The notes beneath the pieces are model-generated. The model did no database searches and was not told where the DNA came from. It saw nothing but the letters and a program-made list of their open reading frames with translations. The translations under genes and the position numbers were made by a program. A DNA stretch of 64,000 nt from Rhodospirillaceae bacterium (GTDB lineage: Bacteria > Pseudomonadota > Alphaproteobacteria > Reyranellales > Reyranellaceae): positions 102,298 through 166,297 of the forward strand of contig WOUR01000017.1 in NCBI GenBank assembly GCA_009772935.1, read 5' to 3'. This document shows positions 26,345-34,189 of the stretch, piece by piece. Each line of letters opens with the position of its first letter. Positions within the stretch are counted from its first letter, which is position 1.

Positions 26345-26946
26345 TGGCATTCCAGTCCTTCCCTCTGTACCTCGCGCGCCCGTATGCGCCGGTGTTGGTG
26401 TGGCAGCGTCGAGCGGGCTTCGGGATGATGACTGTCGCCGACGTTCGCGACCTTCTTGAGGATCGCTCGACTCCCGAGCCCAACAGCGGATGCCGCCTTT
26501 GGACGAGCTATGCCAATCACCGGGGATACGGATATTTCTGTCCGTTCAAGGGATGCAATATCGCAGCGCACCGAGCTGCATTCGCGATTTCCAACGGCTT
26601 CGTTCCACCGAACCTGCAGGTCTGCCATCACTGCGACGTTCGCGCCTGCATCAATCCCCGCCATCTCTTCTTGGCCCTCCCCAAAGAGAACACGGAAGAC
26701 ATGTGCGCCAAGGGGCGTGCGCGAGGTGGAGTGTCTCGTGGCGTTATGCAGAGCCACGCCAAGCTCGACGACGACAAGGTGCGCGAAATAGCGGCTTGGA
26801 CGGGGCCGGACATCGTTCTGGCCGAGAGGTTCGGCGTTAATCGATCGGCGATCAACTATGCGCGCCGCGGGATCACTTGGAGTCACGTCGAGCGTCCGAT
26901 CCAAGGTCCGCGTATCTCCCGCCAGCCCCGGAAGAAGGCGGCCTGA
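26344..26946 (+). CDS. HNH endonuclease with C-terminal HTH
   Basis: A 200-residue homing-type HNH protein. The nuclease region spans about 45-120: GCRLWTSY, AAHRAAFAISNG, VCHHCDVRACINPRHLFL. The C-terminus has KLDDDKVREIAAW plus FGVNRSAINYARRGITW, a DNA-binding turn. Free-standing HNH genes of this kind often move between phages. It sits between cro and the early genes and keeps tight spacing on both sides. Confidence 0.75.
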   Translation: MAFQSFPLYLARPYAPVLVWQRRAGFGMMTVADVRDLLEDRSTPEPNSGCRLWTSYANHRGYGYFCPFKGCNIAAHRAAFAISNGFVPPNLQVCHHCDVRACINPRHLFLALPKENTEDMCAKGRARGGVSRGVMQSHAKLDDDKVREIAAWTGPDIVLAERFGVNRSAINYARRGITWSHVERPIQGPRISRQPRKKAA

Positions 26947-26949
26947 GCG

Positions 26950-27186
26950 ATGCCCATGCGCGAACGCCCCACAAGCGACATTGCCGAGGCGGTCCATATG
27001 GCCGCGCTCGACGACCTGTTGGACGCGCTGGAGTTGGCCGCCCGGCGCCCCGATGTCATCGCGGTCATGCGCGAGCGCGAGGTTGCCGGCGAAAACCACG
27101 TCCGCAAGGTCTTTGGCGAGTTGCCGGTCACGCCCGGCGACGGGCCGCTGACTTGCCTGACGCTGAAGGCGGGGGTGCCTCAGTGA
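26950..27186 (+). CDS. Hypothetical phage protein
   Basis: A 78-residue helical protein (DIAEAVHMAALDDLLDALEL). ATG 26950 or 26956. No family recognised. Its 3' end overlaps the leftward gene that follows by 7 bp. Confidence 0.5.
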   Translation: MPMRERPTSDIAEAVHMAALDDLLDALELAARRPDVIAVMREREVAGENHVRKVFGELPVTPGDGPLTCLTLKAGVPQ

Positions 27187-27497
27187 TGCTGCAGCCACTC
27201 CCAGCCGCGCGAGTTGCCGGCGCCGCCCCATTCTTCGCCAACTTCGGTCACCATCACGAAGGTCTTGTCGCCCTTGATGTATTGATTGGTCAGCGTCGCA
27301 GAAATCAAGCCTGCAGCCTTTCGGGACTTCATGAAGACGCCGAAGGTCTCCCCCTTGAGGGAGGAGAAAGCCAACCGCGTCTCGCCGAGGGCCAATCCTT
27401 CGAGTTTCGTCATCATGAGTTTGACGGCCGGGCCGAGGTCCTGCGGATCGACGCGGATCACTACCAAGAAGCGCCGGTAGGCTTCGTTCACTGCCAT
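27180..27497 (-). CDS. Leftward hypothetical protein within the rightward early region
   Basis: A 105-residue protein from ATG 27497 (AVNEAYRRFLVVIRVDP, then LISATLTNQYIKGDKTFVMV). Composition and strand pattern favour this strand: the antisense frames are low-complexity. It is the mirror of lambda-type small independently transcribed genes. No family recognised. Confidence 0.6.
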   Translation of the reverse strand: MAVNEAYRRFLVVIRVDPQDLGPAVKLMMTKLEGLALGETRLAFSSLKGETFGVFMKSRKAAGLISATLTNQYIKGDKTFVMVTEVGEEWGGAGNSRGWEWLQHH

Positions 27498-27588
27498 TCC
27501 TCCATCGGTTGCCTCGCAACACCGATGATGGAAGGCCGGGGGAGGGGCGTCGAGTCCTTCTCCCGGTCGACAACTCCCGGTGGCCGCC

Positions 27589-27909
27589 ATGAGTAGCCGC
27601 CTGACCCGCCGCACCCTGTTCGCCCTGCCGATCGCGCTGCCCGTTGCGGCGGTGGCTGCGAAGGTGGGGGCCGGGAAAGGCGTCGTCCTCGCCGAGGAGG
27701 TGCACGTCATGCGGCCCGTCGACTGGACGAAGGCGGCGGCGTTTCTTCGCGAAGATCGCCTGCGTCGGATAAGGGACGCAGGGCTTCTTTCTGTGAACGG
27801 CATGCGCTGGCTTGAAGGCAGAGCGCCAATCGCCGTCGGCCTCGACGCCGGCGGCAATGACGACAAGGTCGCCGTAGCCGTGCAGCCTGCCCAGCCGGTG
27901 GTGGCCTGA
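27589..27909 (+). CDS. Small protein with N-terminal hydrophobic segment
   Basis: A 106-residue protein starting MSSRLTRRTLFALPIALPVA, which looks like a short Tat or Sec signal or anchor, then a soluble part (VDWTKAAAFLREDRLRRIRD). Either ATG 27589 or GTG 27580 may be used. No family recognised. Confidence 0.55.
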   Translation: MSSRLTRRTLFALPIALPVAAVAAKVGAGKGVVLAEEVHVMRPVDWTKAAAFLREDRLRRIRDAGLLSVNGMRWLEGRAPIAVGLDAGGNDDKVAVAVQPAQPVVA

Positions 27910-28167
27910 ATGGGCGCGCCGACCCGCGTCACCAACGGCCATCGCGCCGCCGTCTGCGGGCTTCTCCTGGCGGGCGTGTCCTTCGGTGATGCCTGTCAGA
28001 TCGCGGCGGCACCGCGCGACCGGATGCGGCAGTACATCCCGGAGGACTGGCGTCGCGCTCCGACTGTCGGCGTGCGGTCCATGACCCGCGCGCAGTTCGC
28101 GATCTATCGCAAGATCGTGCCCGTTCTCGGCCGCAACGCCGCCGTCGCGATGGCGATGGGCCGATGA
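27910..28167 (+). CDS. Small HTH-like phage protein
   Basis: An 85-residue protein. GHRAAVCGLLLAGVSFGDACQIA resembles the HTH of terminase or transposase-like DNA binders, followed by a basic C-terminus. It begins one base after the preceding TGA; its own stop overlaps the next ATG. Function unknown. Confidence 0.5.
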   Translation: MGAPTRVTNGHRAAVCGLLLAGVSFGDACQIAAAPRDRMRQYIPEDWRRAPTVGVRSMTRAQFAIYRKIVPVLGRNAAVAMAMGR

Positions 28168-28637
28168 CACATTTACCTTTCGAGGCAGCCATGACGGCGC
28201 CATCACCAGACATTGCCGGTCAGGCCATCGGCTCCAGCGTGGGGCTCGACTTCCGCTGGCCTGACCGGCCGGCGCGGGGCGGGGATGCCTCGCGCCTTTT
28301 CATTGCGAGCGGCCCGGTCCCTTCGTCCCCCCGAATGGTGATCGCGCTCGCCTGCGGCGGTCGGTGTGTACGTGCCGGCCGCCGCGCCCTCATCCCCTTC
28401 GGGTCCAACCCGCTCGTCCCTGGCGGAGCTGACGCTCGACGCCGGGGCGCTGAATTCTTCGTGGCGCCGCCTAATCCCTGGCAGGACGCGGCCCACGATG
28501 ATGTCGCTGAGGCGCGTCATGCGCCCGGTTCGATGCTCCTTGGTTTGGCTGCTCTTCATGCACGCAACGTCGCGCATGGAGGCAATCAGTGTCCGGGCAA
28601 GAATCTACGCGAAACAAGTTTCGGGGGCGCACCGTGA
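28164..28637 (+). CDS. Doubtful coding frame, possibly composite
   Basis: ATG 28164 overlaps the previous stop and the frame ends at a GTGA overlap with the next HTH gene, which fits the operon. However, good GC-rich third positions hold only for the first half; after about 28420 they fit the frame two bases later better. The 157-residue product resembles no family I know. This may be a frameshifted or decayed gene rather than one intact protein. Confidence 0.3.
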   Translation: MTHLPFEAAMTAPSPDIAGQAIGSSVGLDFRWPDRPARGGDASRLFIASGPVPSSPRMVIALACGGRCVRAGRRALIPFGSNPLVPGGADARRRGAEFFVAPPNPWQDAAHDDVAEARHAPGSMLLGLAALHARNVAHGGNQCPGKNLRETSFGGAP

Positions 28638-28918
28638 GTGTCGCTCTGGAGAACACCTACGATCTGGCCACAGCATGGGGCGCTGCGCTGCGCAACTTCG
28701 CGCCGCAGGCCCTGGCGAAGCGCCTCGGAATCTCACCACGCACCATCGAGAACTGGAAAGACGGCGAGCACGGTCCGACGTGGCGGCACACCGTCGCCAT
28801 GCTGCGCGATGACGAACTCTGCAAGGCGCTGCTCGAAGCGGCGGGCAGGGGCGATCTCGCCAAACACCAAGAAACAATCGCCGCACTCAAGCGCGCGCTG
28901 GTCTCGGAGGGCAAGTGA
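28634..28918 (+). CDS. HTH DNA-binding protein
   Basis: A 94-residue protein from GTG 28634. HTH region APQALAKRLGISPRTIENWK, then a helical tail. GTG overlaps the preceding stop; GTG 28589 is a longer alternative. This is the second small regulator of the rightward arm after Cro and could be a CII-like activator by position, without direct evidence. Confidence 0.6.
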   Translation: MSVALENTYDLATAWGAALRNFAPQALAKRLGISPRTIENWKDGEHGPTWRHTVAMLRDDELCKALLEAAGRGDLAKHQETIAALKRALVSEGK

Positions 28919-29172
28919 CCGCGATCTATCTTCGCTTCCACGCATGGCGGGCGTTCCACCTGCAGGCCGATGAGCCGGAGCTGTTCCACGTCGTGATCCC
29001 GATGGGCTTCGTCTCGCTCTGCATCTGCCGCATCTGCCTCATCGACGTGCGCCGGAAGCTGCGGCGGACCATCGAGGAGGCCGTGAGCAAGAGCGAGGCC
29101 GCCACCACGCGCGGCCACGGTTGGACGAGCGACAACGCTGGGCTTCATCCGGATGACAGGGAGGGGCGGTGA
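28915..29172 (+). CDS. Small hypothetical protein
   Basis: An 85-residue protein from GTG 28915 (GTGA overlap). The middle is hydrophobic and cysteine-rich (VVIPMGFVSLCICRICLIDV), the tail basic. No family recognised. Confidence 0.5.
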   Translation: MTAIYLRFHAWRAFHLQADEPELFHVVIPMGFVSLCICRICLIDVRRKLRRTIEEAVSKSEAATTRGHGWTSDNAGLHPDDREGR

Positions 29173-29408
29173 TGGTCTGCCTCTCAGGATACCGGTCCAT
29201 CGGCCGACCGACAGAGGATGAGGACGAGAACCTTCGTCGCGCCGAGCGCAAGGCGTTCAACGTCCTGCGCATCGCGCTGATCGATCTGGCGGACAGTCCG
29301 CTCAGCGACGAACTCGGCGTGGCTCGCGCTCGGCAGAAGTATCGTTTCGCAAAGGACAACTGGGCGTCGGCGCTGCGGACGCTGGACGCGATGGCGGGCA
29401 ACCAATGA
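29169..29408 (+). CDS. Small hypothetical protein
   Basis: A 79-residue charged helical protein (EDENLRRAERKAFNVLRIAL) starting at ATG 29169, ATGA overlaps both sides. No family recognised. Confidence 0.5.
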   Translation: MMVCLSGYRSIGRPTEDEDENLRRAERKAFNVLRIALIDLADSPLSDELGVARARQKYRFAKDNWASALRTLDAMAGNQ

Positions 29409-30589
29409 CTCAGCCCGTCCGCAAGTCCGCGCATGAGATGGCCCGCGAGCGCGAGGCCCTGGCGAAGGCCGAGGACGAGGCCCGGCAGAAAGCGCTCTAT
29501 GGCGATCTCCTGTCCCACGTGCAGGTCCTGCGTAAGCGCGGCTTCGTCGTTACGGCGGCGGGCGGCGGGAAATACCTTGTCGGCAACAAGCTGCTCGACA
29601 AGGCCGAGGTCCGCGCCATGGCTCGCCGCGAGGGTGGCCTCGCCGGGATGGCCTTCACGCGGCCCGGCCAGACGGCTTCGGGCCTCAAGGTCGGCGACAC
29701 CGTTGCGCTGGTGCCGAAGAAGCCCGCCACGGCGACGCCGCTGCCGACCACGAAGGAGAAGGCCGTTGCGGCAGCCGTCGCACCGCCGCCGAAGCCGGCA
29801 AAGCACTCCACCGACCTCGGCGTGAGGCCCCGCGTGGTCTGGCTGGATCTGGCGTTGCTCGTCATCGACAAGACCTACCAGCGCGAGATCAGCAAGATGG
29901 GTGCCGCGCATGTGAACCGCATCCTGCTGGCGTTCAACTGGAACCACTATCAACCCATCGTGGTCAGCGAGCGCGACGACGGCACCTATGCCGTGATCGA
30001 CGGCCAGCACCGGCTCGAGGCGGCGAAGCGGCACCCGCTGATCGACAGCCTGCCTTGCTACATCATCGAGGCACCGGACGCCGCGAAGCAGGCCGCGATC
30101 TTCGTCGCGGTGAACAGTCGCCGCATCGCACTGACCAGTCTGCAGCAGTTCCATGCCGCCGTTGCCGCCCGGCAGCCCGAGGCAATGGTCGCCGCTGGTC
30201 TCTGCGCCGATGCCGGGGTCACGATCCTGAAGTCGCCGCCGAGCTACGACATCCCGCCGCGCTCGATCATTTCGCCGTTCACGCTGCTGAAGATGGTGCG
30301 CCATGTCGGACGGCCGGCGGTGGCCACCGCGATCAAGATCCTCGCCGAGACGCATCCGGCGACGCTGAACGCCTTCCGATCGCCGACCATCGCCGCGCTC
30401 TGCCGCGTCGTCGCCGATCCCAAGATCGATGTCGCCAAGGTCCGCGCCGTACTGGCCGCGACCGATCTCGCCCGCTTCTACGACGACACCCGCAACGGCC
30501 GCGTCACGTCCGGCGGCACACTCGAAACATCCGCCGAGCGCGTGCTGCGGGAGCGCATCGCCAGGCATCGCGAGGTGTCGACCACCTAA
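29405..30589 (+). CDS. ParB/sulfiredoxin-like protein
   Basis: A 394-residue protein. A helical N-terminus and Ala/Pro linker (about 100-140) precede a ParB N-terminal-like fold: VVWLDLALLVIDKTYQREIS, then PIVVSERDDGTYAVIDGQHR with the DGQHRLEAAK motif near 199-208. ParB-type domains bind CTP or act as nucleases or DNA binders in phages. No ParA partner or parS repeat is visible, so partition is unlikely. An early DNA-metabolism role is more plausible. Confidence 0.7.
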   Translation: MTQPVRKSAHEMAREREALAKAEDEARQKALYGDLLSHVQVLRKRGFVVTAAGGGKYLVGNKLLDKAEVRAMARREGGLAGMAFTRPGQTASGLKVGDTVALVPKKPATATPLPTTKEKAVAAAVAPPPKPAKHSTDLGVRPRVVWLDLALLVIDKTYQREISKMGAAHVNRILLAFNWNHYQPIVVSERDDGTYAVIDGQHRLEAAKRHPLIDSLPCYIIEAPDAAKQAAIFVAVNSRRIALTSLQQFHAAVAARQPEAMVAAGLCADAGVTILKSPPSYDIPPRSIISPFTLLKMVRHVGRPAVATAIKILAETHPATLNAFRSPTIAALCRVVADPKIDVAKVRAVLAATDLARFYDDTRNGRVTSGGTLETSAERVLRERIARHREVSTT

Positions 30590-30656
30590 GCGTCCGCGTA
30601 CCCGCGCGCCGGCAACGATCGGCGGGCGGTCCCTCTCTAACAACGGAAACCAGACC

Positions 30657-31343
30657 ATGGCCAAGAAGCCGACCGCCCGCCGGGCACAGACGCAGAGCGA
30701 TTTCGCCAATCACGACGCCGACAAGGAGAACATCGAGCGCATCGCGGCGGCACGGGCCGCGGAGAACAAGGCTGCCGGCATCGGCCACAACAGCGAGCCG
30801 TCGAAGGAAGCCATGGAGCGTAGCTACAACGCGATCATGGCGGCGACGCTCGAAATCGAGGCCGCCGGACGCATCATGCAGAAGGCGCGGCAGGAATTGT
30901 CCGCGGCCGAAAAGACGGCAAAGAAGGACCTCGGCAGCAAGAGCTGGGTGGATTCGGTCAAGAAGACGATCGCGAAGGTGCGAGCGGCGGAGAAGGGCGG
31001 CGCCGGACCACAGGTCACCGAGCATCGCCAGATTGGTTACGTCATGAAGATCATGAACGTGCCGCTCTACCACCAGTTCAGCATGTTCGCGCTGCCTGAC
31101 GAACCTGCACCCGACGAGAGCGGCGTCAAGGTCGTTTCGACGGCCGACGCCTATCTGCAGGGCGAGGCGGCCTACAAGAACGACGAGAAGCCAGAGAACA
31201 ATCCGTTCCCCGCGAACTCCGATCAGTACCACTCCTGGATGGATGGCTACACCGACCGCCGACAAGCGGCTCTCGACGGCCTCGGCCTCGGCAACGACGG
31301 CGGCACCTCCAACGGCATCACCGATGGATCTGCGGCGCACTGA
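30657..31343 (+). CDS. Hypothetical protein with Rmf-like C-terminal motif
   Basis: A 228-residue protein. An N-terminal basic tail, GIGHNSEPS, a coiled-coil middle (AAGRIMQKARQELSAAEKTA), and near the C-terminus DAYLQGEAAYKN, NPFPANS and WMDGYTDRR. That last series matches the spacing of ribosome-modulation-factor-like domains found in phage proteins. A link to ribosomes is not demonstrated. ATG 30657 follows the ParB-like gene by 67 bp. Confidence 0.55.
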   Translation: MAKKPTARRAQTQSDFANHDADKENIERIAAARAAENKAAGIGHNSEPSKEAMERSYNAIMAATLEIEAAGRIMQKARQELSAAEKTAKKDLGSKSWVDSVKKTIAKVRAAEKGGAGPQVTEHRQIGYVMKIMNVPLYHQFSMFALPDEPAPDESGVKVVSTADAYLQGEAAYKNDEKPENNPFPANSDQYHSWMDGYTDRRQAALDGLGLGNDGGTSNGITDGSAAH

Positions 31344-32026
31344 TGCTGGCCCACAATTTCATCGACATCGCGGGAGAGCGGTTTGCGCGGCTAAGGGTGA
31401 TCGCCCTTGCCGCTGAGCGCACTTCGCGCGGCCAAGCTAAATGGCACTGTCTGTGTGATTGCGGGCAACCAGTCGTGGTCGCCGCGGCAAAGCTTCGGCA
31501 CGGACACACCAAAAGCTGCGGTTGCCTGAAGAGGCGAAAGGGTGCCGATCATCCCAACGCGGATACCCGCCCGATTCTCGATAGGCTGAACGAGCAGAGC
31601 CATACCGTTATCGCCACCGGCTGCAAAATTTGGAATGGGCCTCGACAGGAATTCGGTCACGGCACCGTTGCGATGCTCGGCAAGCGCGTGTTCGTACACA
31701 GGGCCGCCTGGGAGGCAGAGAAAGGCCCCATCCCCGCCCACCTCGACTGCCTACACAACTGTCCGGGAGGCGACAATCCCGCGTGCTGGAATATTGACCA
31801 CCTTTGGCTCGGCACGCAGGGCGACAATAACGCAGACCGCGACCGGAAGGGGCGTCAAGTCGCGCCGAAGGGCGAAGCGCACGGCATGGTGAAGCTGTCC
31901 AATCACCTCGTTCTGGCAATCCGCAACGACGCTCGTCTCAACCGCGAAATCGCGAGCGACTACGGCATCAGCTTCTCTCAAGTGGGCCGCATCAAGAGTC
32001 GAAGAGCGTGGAGCCACCTGCCATGA
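31343..32026 (+). CDS. HNH homing-type endonuclease with N-terminal zinc knuckle
   Basis: A 227-residue protein. The N-terminal domain has WHCLCDCGQPVVV and HTKSCGCL, the zinc-binding module often fused to phage HNH proteins. The HNH region reads FVHRAAWEAEKG, CLHNCPGG, NPACWNIDHLWLGT. A C-terminal HTH follows (REIASDYGISFSQVGRIKS). ATG shares a base with the preceding TGA. A mobile insertion in the early operon is likely; it shares plan with the HNH gene next to cro. Confidence 0.75.
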   Translation: MLAHNFIDIAGERFARLRVIALAAERTSRGQAKWHCLCDCGQPVVVAAAKLRHGHTKSCGCLKRRKGADHPNADTRPILDRLNEQSHTVIATGCKIWNGPRQEFGHGTVAMLGKRVFVHRAAWEAEKGPIPAHLDCLHNCPGGDNPACWNIDHLWLGTQGDNNADRDRKGRQVAPKGEAHGMVKLSNHLVLAIRNDARLNREIASDYGISFSQVGRIKSRRAWSHLP

Positions 32027-32550
32027 GCGGGCTTTTAGCCCTTGATCTCGCGTCCAGCGTCGGCCTAGCGCGCTTCCGTGCGCGCGGCCAGGTCCCGACG
32101 TTCGACACCCTGCGTCTGGAGGGGCTCGATCTCTCGTACAAGATCGGCCAGCTGCTGGCGCGGCTGTTCGACGAGTACGACCGCGAGCCGTTCGAGGGAC
32201 TGGCGTGGGAGCGGCCGATCCTGACGCCCAAGGATACCGTCGACCTGATCGAGCTGCTCTATGGGCTTGTAGGCGCCTGCTACGCCTTCGTCGGCCTGAT
32301 GCGGCGGCGCGAGGGCATCCACCTGAAGTGGACCGAGGTCTCGACCGACGACGTAAAACGCGCCCTCTGCCACGACCTGTTCGTCTTCGACGAGCGCCTG
32401 CAGAAGCGCCGTAAGGTCGACAAGACCGACATGCTGCACGCCGCCCGGACCACGATGGGTTGGCGGGTGCGGACTGACCACGAAGCCGACGCTGGCGGGG
32501 TAGGCATGACGGCCTTCGACCGGTTCTGGCCGCGCCCGGTGGCCGCCTGA
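32023..32550 (+). CDS. RuvC-like Holliday junction resolvase
   Basis: A 175-residue RNase H-fold nuclease. The catalytic acids are apparent as D8 (LLALDLASSVGLA), E63 (AWERPI) and D152/D156 (TDHEADAGGV), with KVDKTDMLHAARTTMGW before the last. It would cleave branched DNA before packaging. ATGA overlap with the HNH gene. Confidence 0.75.
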   Translation: MSGLLALDLASSVGLARFRARGQVPTFDTLRLEGLDLSYKIGQLLARLFDEYDREPFEGLAWERPILTPKDTVDLIELLYGLVGACYAFVGLMRRREGIHLKWTEVSTDDVKRALCHDLFVFDERLQKRRKVDKTDMLHAARTTMGWRVRTDHEADAGGVGMTAFDRFWPRPVAA

Positions 32551-32717
32551 TGCGCCCGCCGAAGCCCCCGATCGTGCACCGCCTCGAGACGCGCCGTGCC
32601 GAGCAACGTGTAAGCCCGCGTTACAGGTTCGACGACGTCGGCCCGATGTTCTGGGCTGCGGTCGCGGCGGGCGTCGTGCTGGCGGTCGGGATCGCGACTT
32701 GGGGAGGGCCGGCATGA
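32550..32717 (+). CDS. Small single-pass membrane protein (55 aa)
   Basis: ATG 32550 shares a base with the resolvase TGA. The 55-residue product has a basic N-terminus and one C-terminal transmembrane segment (FWAAVAAGVVLAVGIATW). Small early membrane proteins are typical morons; function unknown. Confidence 0.5.
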   Translation: MRPPKPPIVHRLETRRAEQRVSPRYRFDDVGPMFWAAVAAGVVLAVGIATWGGPA

Positions 32718-32851
32718 ACGATGATGCCGCGAGCTATTTCGCCGCGATCAAGGCGCGCCGGCTGCTCGGGCTGCTGCGCGCGGAATGGTGGGCGCAGGAG
32801 GAAGACACCTTCGACCTCATCTTGGCGTGCGTACTGGCGAGGCTGCCGTGA
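32714..32851 (+). CDS. Small hypothetical protein (45 aa)
   Basis: ATG 32714 (ATGA overlap) to TGA 32851. A 45-residue helical product (SYFAAIKARRLLGLLRAEWW, then acidic residues). Coupled to both neighbours. Confidence 0.45.
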   Translation: MNDDAASYFAAIKARRLLGLLRAEWWAQEEDTFDLILACVLARLP

Positions 32852-33063
32852 AGGGCGTGCCTGTGTTCTCCATTCGCCGACGCGGCAAGGCCTGCGCCGT
32901 CTGCGGCTTCGGCCTGAAGGACGGAGTACCGCTGTTCACGGGGCCTCCCGGATCGGGCGATCCGTGGGCCTGCGCCAAGCACCTGCGGTTCGTCAGCAGC
33001 ACGCCAGTCGACGACTGGACGCAGCGCGTCGTCGATGGCCTGGCAGACGGGTCGATCCGATGA
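32848..33063 (+). CDS. Small protein with CxxC motif
   Basis: A 71-residue protein from GTG 32848. CAVCGFGLKDGVPLF plus later cysteine and histidine (WACAKHL) suggest a zinc-bound fold. No family recognised. Confidence 0.5.
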   Translation: MKGVPVFSIRRRGKACAVCGFGLKDGVPLFTGPPGSGDPWACAKHLRFVSSTPVDDWTQRVVDGLADGSIR

Positions 33064-33079
33064 CGAAGCCGGCAACCGC

Positions 33080-33286
33080 CTACGACACCCGCCAAAGCGC
33101 GATCTGCCGCTCCAGCATCTGCCGCGCGAGCCGGACGTCGGCGTCGTCTGTCGAGATGTCCTCAATCGCGGCCAGGGCGCCGTCCAGCACGTCGATGATC
33201 GCGACGCGCGGGAGATCGCCTCGCTCCTCCAGCGACCGGAGCAAGCCCATGACGACGGCATACGCGGCGACTCCTGGTGCGGACAT
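33080..33286 (-). CDS. Leftward small helical protein
   Basis: A 68-residue protein from ATG 33286 (VVMGLLRSLEERGDLPRVA, then ARQMLERQIALW). The opposite strand in this interval is low-complexity serine/arginine sequence, so the minus frame is the credible one. It is another short gene running against the rightward operon. Confidence 0.55.
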   Translation of the reverse strand: MSAPGVAAYAVVMGLLRSLEERGDLPRVAIIDVLDGALAAIEDISTDDADVRLARQMLERQIALWRVS

Positions 33287-33334
33287 GGCGGACCTCCTGC
33301 GGGGCCAGCATGGCACAGTGCCGAAGGTGCGGGT

Positions 33335-34189
33335 ATGACGGCGCTCGAGCTATCAGCCTGCGTCTGCGGCCGCCCGCGCCACCGCGGCATGTGCTCGGAG
33401 CGCTGGGCGCTGCGTCGGTCAGGCGAAGGGTTGCCGCCGCGACCGAAGCCGGAGCACTCGGCACCGGGCACGCCGAAGCGTCGCTTCACCGAACACACCC
33501 CGCCGGGCGCGCCCTACACGCTGGCGGCCGATCACTCCGCCGTGCGGGAGGCGCGCACGCTCTTCGCCGCTCGCCGTGTCCGTGCCGCCCTGCAGGATCG
33601 CCTCCTGAAATCAGCCGAGCATAACCGCAAGATCGGCGGCTCCGTCACCAAGGGCCATCTGCGGGGCATCAAGGTCTTCACGCTGACGCTGGAGGAGAGG
33701 GCGACCTGCCCAAAGACCTGCGTCAACTTTCGAGATTGTTACGGCAACAACATGAATTGGTCGTCTCGCATCCAAGTCGACGGCGATCTCATGATCCTGT
33801 TGTCCGCCGAGGTGCGGAAACTGGTCGCCGTGCACGGACGCATCTTGGTCCGGCTTCATGTGCTTGGCGACTTCTTCTCCACGGCCTACGTCGCCTTCTG
33901 GCATGCACTGCTGCACGCGCTGCCGGGCCTGCACATCTACGGCTACACCGCGCGCAACGGCTGCGCGATCGGCCGCGAGATCGAGCGAATGAATGAGCAC
34001 CCGCGGTGCTGGATCCGGTTCAGCGGTGGACGCGCCGGTCAGTTCCGGGCGCTGACCGTCGACGCCATCGGCCAGGCCACCGAGGCCGGCGCCATCGTCT
34101 GCCCGGTCCAGACGAACCGAACCGACTGCTGCGGAACCTGCGGGCTCTGCTGGTCGACCCCGAAACCCATCGCGTTTCTGAGGCATTAG
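33335..34189 (+). CDS. Phage GP88-like cysteine-cluster protein
   Basis: A 284-residue protein. The N-terminus has CVCGRPRHRGMC. The core contains KVFTLTLEERATCPKTCVNF-type cysteines (CPKTC and RDCYGNN), LVRLHVLGDFFSTAYVAFWH, LHIYGYTARNG, and a C-terminal cluster CCGTCGLCW. This matches the phage gene-product-88 family as I remember it. The cysteine layout suggests a metal or Fe-S cofactor. It shares motif order with the DUF5131 protein of the left arm. Confidence 0.65.
   Translation: MTALELSACVCGRPRHRGMCSERWALRRSGEGLPPRPKPEHSAPGTPKRRFTEHTPPGAPYTLAADHSAVREARTLFAARRVRAALQDRLLKSAEHNRKIGGSVTKGHLRGIKVFTLTLEERATCPKTCVNFRDCYGNNMNWSSRIQVDGDLMILLSAEVRKLVAVHGRILVRLHVLGDFFSTAYVAFWHALLHALPGLHIYGYTARNGCAIGREIERMNEHPRCWIRFSGGRAGQFRALTVDAIGQATEAGAIVCPVQTNRTDCCGTCGLCWSTPKPIAFLRH

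Noticed and set aside
29405..30589. Plasmid-like partition function for the ParB-like protein
   Set aside because: No ParA gene and no parS-like repeat cluster nearby; a phage-plasmid lifestyle is not supported.
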